Below are positions 1 through 8,883 of a stretch of 64,000 nucleotides of DNA, one piece after another. Positions within the stretch are counted from its first letter, which is position 1. Each line of letters starts with the position of its first letter. The stretch covers positions 806,001 to 870,000 of the forward strand of contig NZ_CP103300.1 in the NCBI RefSeq assembly GCF_025562755.1, in the 5' to 3' direction. The translations under genes were made by a program, and so were the position numbers. Under the pieces are notes generated by a model. It was not told the origin of the DNA. It did not search any database and saw only the letters and a list, made by a program, of their open reading frames with translations. Origin of the DNA: Endozoicomonas euniceicola. GTDB taxonomy: Bacteria; Pseudomonadota; Gammaproteobacteria; Pseudomonadales; Endozoicomonadaceae.

Positions 1-1
1 T

Positions 2-1294
2 CCGTCTGCCAACCAGGCAGAAGAAAAGACTGCGGAGGACGTTTCGGTTAATCCCCTGAAAAAGGTATCGACTTTGCAGACTCTACCACCTGAGATCTTG
101 TTTGAAATAGCTAAGGGCTTGTCATGGCGTGATGTTAATCGCTGGAGTTTAGCAGCTAAGCGTTTTTTCGAAGTTTTCTACACATTCAACATAAAAGAAA
201 AACTGACAAAACTATCCCATCAATATTATGGCTCTGCTGAGGAAGCGTATAGAGAAAGAATAAAAAACATGGATTTACCTGCTGTTCCAAACAGTGAAAT
301 TGATGACCCTTTGTTACGGCTTGCTTATCAAAGATACAAAAGCAATAAATACCTGACTTCTCTGGGAAGTAGTACTCAGCAGCAATGCGTGGCGACGCTG
401 GAAGGGCATACCGAGGAGGTGCGCTCAGTCACGCCACTGGCCGATGGGCGGCTGGCTTCCGCCTCTGATGACCAAACCATAAGGGTGTGGGATCTGAGCA
501 AGCCCGATGGGAAGCAATGCGTGGTGACACTGAAGGGGGTAGACTCAGTCACGCAATTGGCCGATGGGCGGCTGGCTTCCGCCTCTGTTGACGAAACCAT
601 AAGGGTGTGGGATCTGAGCAAACCCGATGGGAAGCAATGCGTGGTGACACTGAAAGGGCATACCAGCAAGGTGAGCGTCACTGCATTGGCCGATGGGCGG
701 CTGGCTTCCGCTTCTTGGGACAAGACCATAAAGGTTTGGGATCTGAGCAAGCCCAACGGGAAGCAATGCGTGGCGACACTTAGCGGGCATACCTTCTGGG
801 TGGAATCAGTCACGCCATTGACCGATGGGCGGCTGGCTTCCGCTTCTTGGGACGGGACCGTAAAGGTGTGGGATCTGAGCAAGCCCACCGGAAGGCAATG
901 CGTGGCGACACTCAAGCATATCGACTCAGTTTACTCAGTCACGCCATTGGCCGATGGGCGGCTGGCTTCCGCTTCTAGGGGCGAGACCATAAAGGTTTGG
1001 GATCTGAGCAAGCCCGACGGGGAGCAATGCGTGGTGACGCTGAAGGGGTATACCTGCACGGTGTCATCAGTCACGCCATTGACCGATGGGCGGCTGGCTT
1101 CCGCCTCTGTTGACAAAACTTTAAGGGTGTGGGATCTGAGCAAGCCCGACGGGGAACAATGCGTGGTGACGCTGAAGGGGCATACCAGCAAGGTGAACTC
1201 AGTCACGCCATTGGCCGATGGGCGGCTGGCTTCCGCCTCTGATGACAAGACCATAAAGGTGTGGGTTCTGAGCAAAAATTCTGAAACGAAGTAA
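2..1294 (+). CDS. F-box / WD40-repeat protein, 5' end outside window
   Basis: The reading frame is open from the left edge, and residues before the internal TTG at 74 align with residues preceding the F-box of the paralogue at 3324-6131, so this is the C-terminal part of a larger gene. An F-box-like segment (LPPEILFEIAKGL, ending in KRFFEVF) is followed by a linker and seven WD40 repeats of about 40-44 residues with the core DGRLASAS and KVWDLSKP. F-box proteins are SCF ubiquitin-ligase adaptors in eukaryotes and WD40 arrays form beta-propellers that bind partners, so interference with host ubiquitylation is a reasonable but unproven role. Repeats 2, 3 and 5 have lost one to four residues in frame. 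If it resembles its paralogue, the missing part holds a signal peptide and an unknown N-terminal domain. Confidence 0.85.
   Translation, partial: PSANQAEEKTAEDVSVNPLKKVSTLQTLPPEILFEIAKGLSWRDVNRWSLAAKRFFEVFYTFNIKEKLTKLSHQYYGSAEEAYRERIKNMDLPAVPNSEIDDPLLRLAYQRYKSNKYLTSLGSSTQQQCVATLEGHTEEVRSVTPLADGRLASASDDQTIRVWDLSKPDGKQCVVTLKGVDSVTQLADGRLASASVDETIRVWDLSKPDGKQCVVTLKGHTSKVSVTALADGRLASASWDKTIKVWDLSKPNGKQCVATLSGHTFWVESVTPLTDGRLASASWDGTVKVWDLSKPTGRQCVATLKHIDSVYSVTPLADGRLASASRGETIKVWDLSKPDGEQCVVTLKGYTCTVSSVTPLTDGRLASASVDKTLRVWDLSKPDGEQCVVTLKGHTSKVNSVTPLADGRLASASDDKTIKVWVLSKNSETK
388..1281 (+). repeat. Seven tandem WD40-coding DNA repeats
   Basis: Units of about 120-132 bp are repeated seven times with long identical stretches such as gatgggcggctggcttccgc and gtgtgggatctgagcaagcc. 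The DNA-level similarity is stronger than protein function would need, suggesting recent amplification or gene conversion. The same unit is found in the second gene at 5208-6120. Confidence 0.9.
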
Positions 1295-1605
1295 ACATAT
1301 TGGTTAATGGGGAAAATATATCGATTAATAATGTAAAAAATACCAGTAGTGTCTGAGCTAAAAGTCGCCGCGCAGCGGCCTGTCCTGATGCTACTAAGAT
1401 AGCCAGAGGGCGGTCTGGTGAGAAAAGAGTGGGAAAAAAGCTTTTTTTGCCGTGAACCGGTTCAGGATAAGCGGTCTGTGTCGTCGAACAGTTTGGCCGC
1501 TTTCTTCATTGGCTCTATCTTTGACCGCTACTCCTAACTCAAGGTTTTGTGTCCTTATGAAAACAATTAAGCTGATCGTCATTGATCAGTTGCTTTTATC
1601 CGTCA
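1295..1605. other. Intergenic stretch between the first F-box gene and the IS
   Basis: The first ~48 bases after the stop codon (to about 1342) are nearly identical to those after the paralogue (6132-6180), so they belong to the duplicated unit. The remainder holds a small GC-rich hairpin (about 1368-1382) and no convincing gene. The minus-strand frame at 1394-1582 has no recognisable domain or ribosome binding site. It may be a remnant of an older mobile element. Confidence 0.5.
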
Positions 1606-3324
1606 TTCACCACCCTATTCAGGAATAAATTTCTTGGTACGTTGAGCCCAAAATAAAAATGATCGTCGATTGCCTCTCTGATATTCCAACCATGTGTTTC
1701 TCCGTCCCGTTAACCGACAGCACATGAATCCCATCAAAGCACAGGAAAACCCATCTGCCCGTTGGGTTCTGGGCTGGTTTCTTCTTCATGTCCGGGAACG
1801 TTCGGCTCTGCCTTTTCAGTTCATAGCGGATTCGATGCTGAATTGCAGCATAGACCATAAGACAGAGTGTCATCACCATTAACAGGGCCTCAATACGCTC
1901 AGGTTTTTTGAGATACAGTGAAGACACCAGAAAATCAGGGCTCTTCAGGAAGCGAAAACCTCTCTCAACCTGCTGCTGGGATTTATACGTCCTCAGTAGT
2001 TCGCCAGCGTCAAGCCGGACTGTATCTGTATCGTTGGTTGCCAGAACAAAACAACCCAACGATGCTTCTGCATCACGACGAGTCTGTACAGCAACCGTGC
2101 AGGAGCCTGTCACATAATATTCATAGTGGTCGGGAACCGTCCCATCAGCAGGACGGCCTTTGGTTTTATAGCAGGGACTCTCGATGATCTCAGGTTCAGC
2201 CTGGCAGTATACGGACTGTTTTTGCCATAGCTTGAAAGCTTCCATGGCATCCGATTCGCAACAGAATGGCTTCTTGCCCAATTTCTCAAGTTCCTTGAAC
2301 TCCTTCAGGGACTTTTTCTGCATACGCCTTGTCAGTGTCTTCTGTTCTGTTTTCTGGCTTTGATTATTTCGAAACAGTACCCAACGTTGTACGACACCTG
2401 CATAGTCAGACAGAGTCTCTACAGATTCGTAATGCTCAAACCCTTCAACCTCAACCATTGAGCGCAATGGCGCACTTTGAACCAGTTCTTTGGCTGCACC
2501 AATGTTGAGAGGAACTCTGGAGATAAACAACTGATCCTGCTGACTCAGTTCCTGAACGGTTTCAGCCACATACAATGCAGCATCACCGATGAAGTAACGG
2601 GCATTCAGTGCCGCCTTGAAGCTCTTTATATGCTCAGAAACCACTTGTTTGAAACTGGTCTTGTCCGTCACATTACCGCTGGCTGCTTTCATAAACATCG
2701 GAATGCCTGCCCGGTTTTCGGTCAGCAGGAGCAATATGGCCTGGTTCAGGTCAGGACGATGATCTCGGCTGTAGCCCTTGCAAAGCCTGATGCAATTGAG
2801 GTCCTCGTCACTTACTTCCTCCTCGCTGTTATAACGGCCATCGACGTGAAATCCTGTGCCATCAAGGTTGAGTGCATCACATGGCAATTTGAGATGCGTA
2901 GCCACCTTGATAGCCAGCTCAAAATAGACTTTACTGACACCCAGTTCAAACAGTTCATCCAGTGTTCTTCCAAGAACTTTGTCGTTTATGTGTTCGGGCT
3001 CAATCCCCTCTCTGATCAGTTTATCGAGGGGTTTATTGGAGAAGAACTGAGGGAACATGTGGAGAGACTGCCCCGTAAAGCCGAGGCCATTGATAATCAT
3101 CGCGACAACGGCCTCACCGTGGGAGATGTTCCATTCGTCAGATACTTTGGGCGCGCGCCTGTCGATATGGTCGGCAATGCCCAGCTCTTTGCACATTCCA
3201 GCCACTAGACCGAGATGATCCATGACCTGAGAGTGGTATTGAATAGGAGGCATAACAAGGCTTCTTGATATTTGCTTATCTGATAGATAGCAGGTATTAG
3301 GAAAATGTCATGTTGGGTGGTGGA
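1606..3324 (-). mobile_element. IS1634-type insertion sequence (ends approximate)
   Basis: A single long transposase gene fills the element. Short imperfect inverted ends are visible: TTCACCACCC at 1606-1615 and its complement-like GGGTGGTGGA at 3315-3324. I could not identify a clean target-site duplication, so both limits are approximate by several bases. The element lies between two paralogous F-box/WD40 genes, with its right end touching the start codon of the second. Confidence 0.7.
1619..3253 (-). CDS. IS1634-family transposase
   Basis: This 544-residue protein has the layout of IS1634 transposases: an N-terminal DUF4277-like segment (YHSQVMDHLGLVAGMCKELG) followed by a DDE catalytic domain. 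Catalytic acidic residues are probably in LNLDGTGFHVDG (about residues 129-140), in FIGDAALY, and a late glutamate in QQQVERGFRFLK. It would cut and rejoin the element's ends during transposition. Its length is normal for the family and I see no frameshift, so the copy may be active. Start ATG at 3253 is preceded by AGGAGG-like bases (rc of cctcctattc). Confidence 0.88.
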   Translation of the reverse strand: MPPIQYHSQVMDHLGLVAGMCKELGIADHIDRRAPKVSDEWNISHGEAVVAMIINGLGFTGQSLHMFPQFFSNKPLDKLIREGIEPEHINDKVLGRTLDELFELGVSKVYFELAIKVATHLKLPCDALNLDGTGFHVDGRYNSEEEVSDEDLNCIRLCKGYSRDHRPDLNQAILLLLTENRAGIPMFMKAASGNVTDKTSFKQVVSEHIKSFKAALNARYFIGDAALYVAETVQELSQQDQLFISRVPLNIGAAKELVQSAPLRSMVEVEGFEHYESVETLSDYAGVVQRWVLFRNNQSQKTEQKTLTRRMQKKSLKEFKELEKLGKKPFCCESDAMEAFKLWQKQSVYCQAEPEIIESPCYKTKGRPADGTVPDHYEYYVTGSCTVAVQTRRDAEASLGCFVLATNDTDTVRLDAGELLRTYKSQQQVERGFRFLKSPDFLVSSLYLKKPERIEALLMVMTLCLMVYAAIQHRIRYELKRQSRTFPDMKKKPAQNPTGRWVFLCFDGIHVLSVNGTEKHMVGISERQSTIIFILGSTYQEIYS

Positions 3325-6131
3325 TGTCGGTTTTATTGTTTGCCATGGCATTTTTTTTACCGATGACTGGATACGGAAGTGCTTTTTCCATCCTGCCAGA
3401 ATGGATGTGGCGGGACAGTCCCTCAAATAAGGCGGCAGTTAAAATCAGTCAGATAGTGCTTGCCAGAGATGCGCCTTCTCTTCTTTTTTCTTATGAAATC
3501 AACAAGACCTCCAGTGATTTTGTTCAGCCAGAAAAAAACCAGGTTTATACCCGCTGGGATGGTTGTAAAAACGACAGCTTGCGTATTTGTTTCCGAAGAG
3601 CGGCTAAAGTCTTTGAAGGGGGCTACTCCTATCCTCCCACGATTTCAGGCTCGACAGAGCTTAATGTAGAAATGGGTGAGGTCACGCCAGACGAAGGCGG
3701 CTGGCAGTCGGTGGCCAGTGTCCGTTTAACGGGAAAAGGCTCGGGCTGGCTGGCGATTGCAGGGGATGATGGCTGGCGGATTGCACCAGATTGCAGCGGT
3801 ATTGACTCAGATGATTCCAGCGTACTGAACAGGTCTGAAAAGCCGTCAGTCGGTCTTGTTGTCCCGACAGCGTTGGTTCTGGAAAAGGGTAATAATGCAG
3901 AAGATCATGGCTCGCCCTATTCCCGCCGCTCATTGCCGGACATATCTGACATCACTAAACAAAATAATCTGCCCGGTGATCGTGATGATCTGCTCACCGG
4001 TTCTTCTGGTGGCGGCAGCTTCGATGACCTCGATGACTCATTTAAAAGGCGACCCGGAGGGAGTGGCCGTCGCCCTTTATTTTTCTTTGAAGTGATGAGC
4101 AGAATGCCTGGGATGGCTGTCAGTGTTTTTGGTACAGCTGGTCAGCCCGGGGGGGTTAAAAAACTGGTTTTAAGGCCTCAAATTATTCTGGTGACCTGGC
4201 GGGGTTGGGAGCGACAGGAGATTCCTGTTACATCGCAAATGTGGGGTTCAATAAAGCGGGCAGGGCTTGATCGGGATCCGGGACTGTTTCTCGCTCTGGC
4301 TGAAAGCGATCCGGATAAATTGAAAGAAACGCTTGAAAACTATTTGAAAAAGCACTCGCCCCTTGCCGACGTCCTTAGCTATCACTGTGAAGATCTCAAC
4401 CTGAACCCAAAAGCGGGTAATGCCCGATTACTTAGCGTATCGGTTTTTCCGGGATCTTGCCCTTCGGGAGTGGGATGCTCCGGAGGAGAGAAAGAAGCAA
4501 ACGGAGCAATGAATGACCTGCCCCGGAATAATCCAGATGGCTATGCCTGTAACAACCATGGTCAGCCGGTTAAAAGTTTTGGTAACAACGGGGGAGGAGG
4601 AGACGGTTCCGGGAATCCGGAAATCAACTCATGTACATTCTGTGGGAATGCACAGGTAAACTCCAATGGTTTATGCACAAACTGCCTCATGGCTAAACAG
4701 GAGGCGGCTAAAGAGAAGCCATCAACCCACCTGTCTTTACCTGCGGCGCAGGAAGATAAAGGAAATAACCTGCTTACAGCACTTATTACTGGAATTACCT
4801 GGTTTTTTGGCAGGGCAACAAACCTGTCTGCCAACCAGGCAGAAGAAAAGACTGTGGAGGACGTTTCGGTTGGTTCCCTGAAAGAGGTGTCGCCTTTAGA
4901 GGTTCTACCACCTGAGATCTTGTTTGAAATAGCTAAGGGCTTGTCCTGGCGTGATGTTAACAACTGGAGTTTAGCAGCTAAGCGTTTTTTCGAAGTTTTC
5001 TACACATTCAACATGAAAGAAAAACTGACAAAACTATCCCATCAATATTATGGCTCTGCTGCGAAAGCGCATAGATATAGAAAAATGATAAAAAACATGG
5101 ACATACCTGCTGTTCCAAACAGTGAAATTGATGACCCTTTGTTACGGCTTGCTTATCGTAGAACCGCAAGCAATAAATACCTGACTTCTCTGGGAAGTAG
5201 TACTCAGCAGCAATGCGTGGCGACGCTGAAAGGGCATACCGAGGAGGTGCTCTCAGTCACGCCACTGGCCGATGGGCGGCTGGCTTCCGCCTCTGCTGAC
5301 GGGACCGTAAAGGTGTGGGATCTGAGCAAGCCCGACGGGAAGCAATGCGTGGCGACGCTGAAGGGGCATACTAGCTGGGTGAACTCAGTCACGTCATTGG
5401 CCGATGGGCGGCTGGCTTCCGGCTCTCGGGACAAAACCGTAAAGGTGTGGGATCTGAGCAAGCCCGACGGGGAGCGATGCGTAGTGACACTGAGTGGGCA
5501 TATCTTCTATGTGACCTCAGTCACGCCATTGGCCGATGGGCGGCTGGCTTCCGGCTCTTATGACAAGACTGTAAAGGTGTGGGATCTGAGCAAGCCCCCC
5601 GGGAAGGAATGCGTGGCGACGCTGGAAGGGCATACCAGCTGGGTGACCTCAGTCACGCCATTGCCCGATGGGCGGCTGGCTTCCGCCTCTCATGACGGGA
5701 CCGTAAAAGTGTGGGATCTGAAAAAGCTCGACGGGGTGCAACGCATGGCGAAGCTGAACCACTGGATTCACTCAGTCACGTTATTGGCCGATAAGCGGCT
5801 GGCTTCCGGCTCTCATGACGGGATCGTAAGGGTATGGGATCTGAGTAAGCCCGCCGGAGCGCAATGCGTGGTGACACTGGAAGGGCATATCGACATGGTT
5901 AACTCAGTCACGCCATTGACCGATGGACGGCTGGCTTCCGGCTCTCGGGACAAAACCGTAAGGGTGTGGGATCTGGGCAAACCCGACGGGGAGCAATGCG
6001 TGGTGACGCTGGAAGGGCATACCCACATTGTGTACTCAGTCACGTCATTGGCCGATGGGCGGCTGGCTTCCGCCTCTGATGACAAGACCATAAAGGTGTG
6101 GGCTCTGAGCAAGGATTCTGAAACGAAGTAA
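3324..6131 (+). CDS. Exported F-box / zinc-ribbon / WD40-repeat protein
   Basis: This 935-residue protein starts with a hydrophobic segment that looks like a Sec signal peptide (MSVLLFAMAFFLPMTGYGSA). It lacks the usual Lys/Arg before the hydrophobic core, and the ATG abuts the end of the upstream insertion sequence, so the native N-terminus may have been lost. Residues ~20-400 form an unrecognised domain with a Gly/Asp-rich linker near 225-250. A zinc-ribbon-like C437-x2-C440-x10-C451-x2-C454 follows, then a short hydrophobic stretch (LLTALITGITWFF), an F-box-like segment at ~527-560 and seven WD40 repeats from ~628 to the end. The F-box-to-end part matches the first gene of the window closely. 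The role is inferred: an exported adaptor, possibly acting on host ubiquitin ligases. Start at 3324 is the first possible one after a stop at 3288. Confidence 0.85.
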   Translation: MSVLLFAMAFFLPMTGYGSAFSILPEWMWRDSPSNKAAVKISQIVLARDAPSLLFSYEINKTSSDFVQPEKNQVYTRWDGCKNDSLRICFRRAAKVFEGGYSYPPTISGSTELNVEMGEVTPDEGGWQSVASVRLTGKGSGWLAIAGDDGWRIAPDCSGIDSDDSSVLNRSEKPSVGLVVPTALVLEKGNNAEDHGSPYSRRSLPDISDITKQNNLPGDRDDLLTGSSGGGSFDDLDDSFKRRPGGSGRRPLFFFEVMSRMPGMAVSVFGTAGQPGGVKKLVLRPQIILVTWRGWERQEIPVTSQMWGSIKRAGLDRDPGLFLALAESDPDKLKETLENYLKKHSPLADVLSYHCEDLNLNPKAGNARLLSVSVFPGSCPSGVGCSGGEKEANGAMNDLPRNNPDGYACNNHGQPVKSFGNNGGGGDGSGNPEINSCTFCGNAQVNSNGLCTNCLMAKQEAAKEKPSTHLSLPAAQEDKGNNLLTALITGITWFFGRATNLSANQAEEKTVEDVSVGSLKEVSPLEVLPPEILFEIAKGLSWRDVNNWSLAAKRFFEVFYTFNMKEKLTKLSHQYYGSAAKAHRYRKMIKNMDIPAVPNSEIDDPLLRLAYRRTASNKYLTSLGSSTQQQCVATLKGHTEEVLSVTPLADGRLASASADGTVKVWDLSKPDGKQCVATLKGHTSWVNSVTSLADGRLASGSRDKTVKVWDLSKPDGERCVVTLSGHIFYVTSVTPLADGRLASGSYDKTVKVWDLSKPPGKECVATLEGHTSWVTSVTPLPDGRLASASHDGTVKVWDLKKLDGVQRMAKLNHWIHSVTLLADKRLASGSHDGIVRVWDLSKPAGAQCVVTLEGHIDMVNSVTPLTDGRLASGSRDKTVRVWDLGKPDGEQCVVTLEGHTHIVYSVTSLADGRLASASDDKTIKVWALSKDSETK
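5208..6120 (+). repeat. Seven tandem WD40-coding DNA repeats, second array
   Basis: Seven units of about 126-132 bp share the same core as the array at 388-1281. Here the blade ends more often read SGS than SAS, and unit 5 (about 5735-5860) has diverged and is shorter. Together the two arrays offer long direct repeats about 4.8 kb apart, able to recombine and delete the IS and one gene. Confidence 0.9.
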
Positions 6132-6172
6132 ACATATTGGTTAATGGGGAAAATATATCGATTAATAATGTA

Positions 6173-6212
6173 AAAAAATACCTGCTCCTCCGCCATTCCC
6201 GCACAGGAGGCT
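6173..6212 (-). terminator. Possible terminator after clpB
   Basis: Read on the minus strand, CCTCC/GGAGG complementary blocks (6187-6191 and 6206-6210) precede a run of T (complement of the A-run at 6173-6180). The stem is short with a long loop, so support is weak. It would separate clpB from the convergent F-box gene. Confidence 0.3.
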
Positions 6213-6249
6213 GTCGCAAAAGGAAATGACGGAGGGATATTTTTATCTG

Positions 6250-8838
6250 CTACTTCCTTAAGTGCTCATTCATAGTGAAGCTGATTTTATCATCACTGAC
6301 GATGGCCCTGATCGTATCGCCCGGCGCATATCGACCAGAGAGAATCGCTTCAGCCAGCGGATTCTCCAAACTGCGCTGAATAGCCCGCTTCAGTGGACGA
6401 GCGCCGTATACCGGATCAAACCCGACCTGGGCCAGTTTTTTCATGGCTTCATCCGAAAGAGTCAGTGACAGGTCGTTTTCAGCCAGTCGTTTATTCAGAC
6501 GCTGAATCTGGATGTCGGCAATGCCTTCAATCTGATCCTGAGTCAATGGGTGGAACACTACCAGCTCATCAATACGATTCACAAACTCGGGCCGAAAATG
6601 CTGACCTACCACATCCATCATGGTGGATTTCAACGCTTCAAAGTCTTCACCCTGCATGGTCTGAATAACGTCTGAGCCCAGGTTCGACGTCATCACAATA
6701 ACGGTATTCCTGAAATCAACAGTTCGTCCCTGCCCATCCGTCAGGCGACCATCCTCCAGCACCTGCAACAGGATGTTAAACACGTCAGGGTGCGCTTTTT
6801 CAACTTCATCCATCAGCACCACAGAATACGGCTTACGACGTACAGCTTCGGTCAGATAACCACCTTCTTCGTAGCCTACATACCCCGGAGGTGCTCCCAG
6901 CAGACGGGAGACTGAATGCTTCTCCATAAATTCGGACATATCAATCCGCACAATGGCATCTTCAGTGTCAAACAGGAATTGTGCCAGGGCTTTACACAAC
7001 TCTGTTTTACCCACACCGGTAGGGCCAAGGAACATAAATGAACCATTGGGGCGATTCGGGTCCGACAACCCGGCCCGGGATCGACGCACTGCGTTGGAAA
7101 CAGCAACAATCGCTTCATCCTGACCAATCACCCGGTCATGCAGAGCCTCTTCCATGCGCAGCAGTTTATCCCGTTCTCCTTCCAGCATTTTGGCAACAGG
7201 AATACCCGTCCATTTTGAAACGACTTCAGCGATTTCTTCATCCGTGACCCGGTTGCGCAGCAATTGCAGGTCGCCAGCATCTGCGGCATCTGCCTGTTCC
7301 AGCTCTTTCTCCAGCTGTGGCAGACGACCGTACTGAATCTCGGACATCTTTGTCAGATCACCCTGACGGCGCGCCGCTTCAAGCTCAATCAACAACTGCT
7401 CTTTTTCTTCCCGCAACTTTTGCGAACCGTTCAGAACCGTCTTCTCGGTTTTCCAGACATCTTCCAGGTCAGAGTATTCCCGCTCCAGCTCTGCCACCTG
7501 CTCATTTAAACGACTGAGACGTTCTTTAGAAGCACTGTCGTCTTCTTTCTTTAGCGCCTCCTGCTCAATTTTCAACTGGATCAGACGGCGTTCAAGACGA
7601 TCCATGGCTTCGGGCTTGGAATCCATCTCCATGCGAATCCGGCTGGCTGCTTCGTCGATCAGGTCAATCGCCTTATCCGGCAACTGCCGGTCAGTGATAT
7701 AGCGCTGCGACAACCGTGCCGCCGCAACAATCGCCGGGTCGGTGATATCCACACCGTGATGCACCTCATAGCGCTCTTTCAGGCCACGCAGAATGGCAAT
7801 GGCATCTTCCTCAGTGGGTTCATCCACCAGCACTTTCTGAAAACGACGCTCAAGGGCGGCATCCTTTTCAATGTACTGACGATATTCATCCAGTGTCGTT
7901 GCACCGACACAGTGGAGCTCACCACGAGCCAAAGCGGGCTTGAGCATATTACCGGCATCCATGGCACCATCAGCCTTACCCGCGCCCACCATAGTATGCA
8001 GTTCATCAATAAACAGTATGATCTGGCCTTCCTGTTTGGAAAGGTCATTCAGTACAGCTTTCAGGCGTTCTTCAAACTCGCCACGGAACTTGGCACCGGC
8101 AATCAGGGAGCCCATATCCAGCGATAACAGCCGCTTACCTTTAATACCTTCCGGCACTTCGCCGTTGACTATTCGCTGAGCCAGACCTTCAACGATGGCT
8201 GTTTTACCAACACCGGGTTCACCAATAATCACCGGGTTATTTTTGGTTCGACGCTGTAACACCTGAATCGTACGACGGATTTCATCGTCACGACCAATCA
8301 CCGGATCCAGCTTGCTCTGTTCGGCCAGAGCCGTTAAATCCACCGTGTATTTACTCAGGGAGTTGCGATTATCTTCAGCATTCGGATCATCAACCGTTTC
8401 ACCACCACGAATGTTTTTAATAGCGTTGTCCAGTGCCTGCCTGCTGACTCCCTGACTGTTCAGTAGTTTTGCCAGCGGAGTATTACCTTCCATCATTGCC
8501 AGCAATACGGTTTCACTGGAAATAAACTGGTCACCTTCCTGCTGGGCTTTTTTGTCTGAAAGGTTGAGTATTCTGAGAGTATTCTGCGATGGCTGTATGT
8601 CACCTGTCGGGTTCTTGATAACAGGCACCTGGTTCAGTAACTGATTCAACTCTTCCGACAGCTGTTGAATATTAAAGCCGGTCTGCATTAACAGCGGCCT
8701 GACTGAACCACCCTGCTGGTCAATCAAAGCTATCAGCAGATGCACCGGTTCAATCTGGTTATGATCTTTGCCGATTGCCAGCGACTGCGCATCAGACAGT
8801 GCGGACTGTAATTTACTGGTTAGTCTGTCAGCTCGCAT
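6250..8838 (-). CDS. clpB: ATP-dependent disaggregase ClpB
   Basis: ClpB is a hexameric cytosolic AAA+ chaperone that rescues aggregated proteins with DnaK after heat stress. The 862-residue length is typical. In order: Clp N-terminal repeat domain (~1-145), first AAA module with Walker A GEPGVGKT (~206) and FIDELH Walker B, coiled-coil middle domain (~400-525, rich in Glu/Arg/Leu), second AAA module with Walker A GPTGVGKTE (~605), Walker B VVLMDEVEKAH and the pore motif GAPPGYVGYEEGG, then the small C-terminal domain. The start ATG is preceded by AGGAG. pgeF lies 45 bp upstream in the same direction, the usual rluD-pgeF-clpB order. No clear heat-shock sigma-32 promoter is visible in the gap. 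Confidence 0.98.
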   Translation of the reverse strand: MRADRLTSKLQSALSDAQSLAIGKDHNQIEPVHLLIALIDQQGGSVRPLLMQTGFNIQQLSEELNQLLNQVPVIKNPTGDIQPSQNTLRILNLSDKKAQQEGDQFISSETVLLAMMEGNTPLAKLLNSQGVSRQALDNAIKNIRGGETVDDPNAEDNRNSLSKYTVDLTALAEQSKLDPVIGRDDEIRRTIQVLQRRTKNNPVIIGEPGVGKTAIVEGLAQRIVNGEVPEGIKGKRLLSLDMGSLIAGAKFRGEFEERLKAVLNDLSKQEGQIILFIDELHTMVGAGKADGAMDAGNMLKPALARGELHCVGATTLDEYRQYIEKDAALERRFQKVLVDEPTEEDAIAILRGLKERYEVHHGVDITDPAIVAAARLSQRYITDRQLPDKAIDLIDEAASRIRMEMDSKPEAMDRLERRLIQLKIEQEALKKEDDSASKERLSRLNEQVAELEREYSDLEDVWKTEKTVLNGSQKLREEKEQLLIELEAARRQGDLTKMSEIQYGRLPQLEKELEQADAADAGDLQLLRNRVTDEEIAEVVSKWTGIPVAKMLEGERDKLLRMEEALHDRVIGQDEAIVAVSNAVRRSRAGLSDPNRPNGSFMFLGPTGVGKTELCKALAQFLFDTEDAIVRIDMSEFMEKHSVSRLLGAPPGYVGYEEGGYLTEAVRRKPYSVVLMDEVEKAHPDVFNILLQVLEDGRLTDGQGRTVDFRNTVIVMTSNLGSDVIQTMQGEDFEALKSTMMDVVGQHFRPEFVNRIDELVVFHPLTQDQIEGIADIQIQRLNKRLAENDLSLTLSDEAMKKLAQVGFDPVYGARPLKRAIQRSLENPLAEAILSGRYAPGDTIRAIVSDDKISFTMNEHLRK

Positions 8839-8883
8839 TGGTTTTCTCCTGCGTCTGCCACCATTATTGTTTACTTCTGTTGT

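Noticed and set aside
376..1275. Repetitive minus-strand frames under the WD40 arrays
   Set aside because: They repeat only because the plus-strand repeats do; their sequences are antisense copies of the WD unit.
1394..1582. Possible 62-residue minus-strand gene
   Set aside because: No domain, no ribosome site, and it lies between the duplicated unit and the IS, where remnants are likely.
2477..3208. Plus-strand open frame inside the IS
   Set aside because: Antisense of the transposase with no family similarity.
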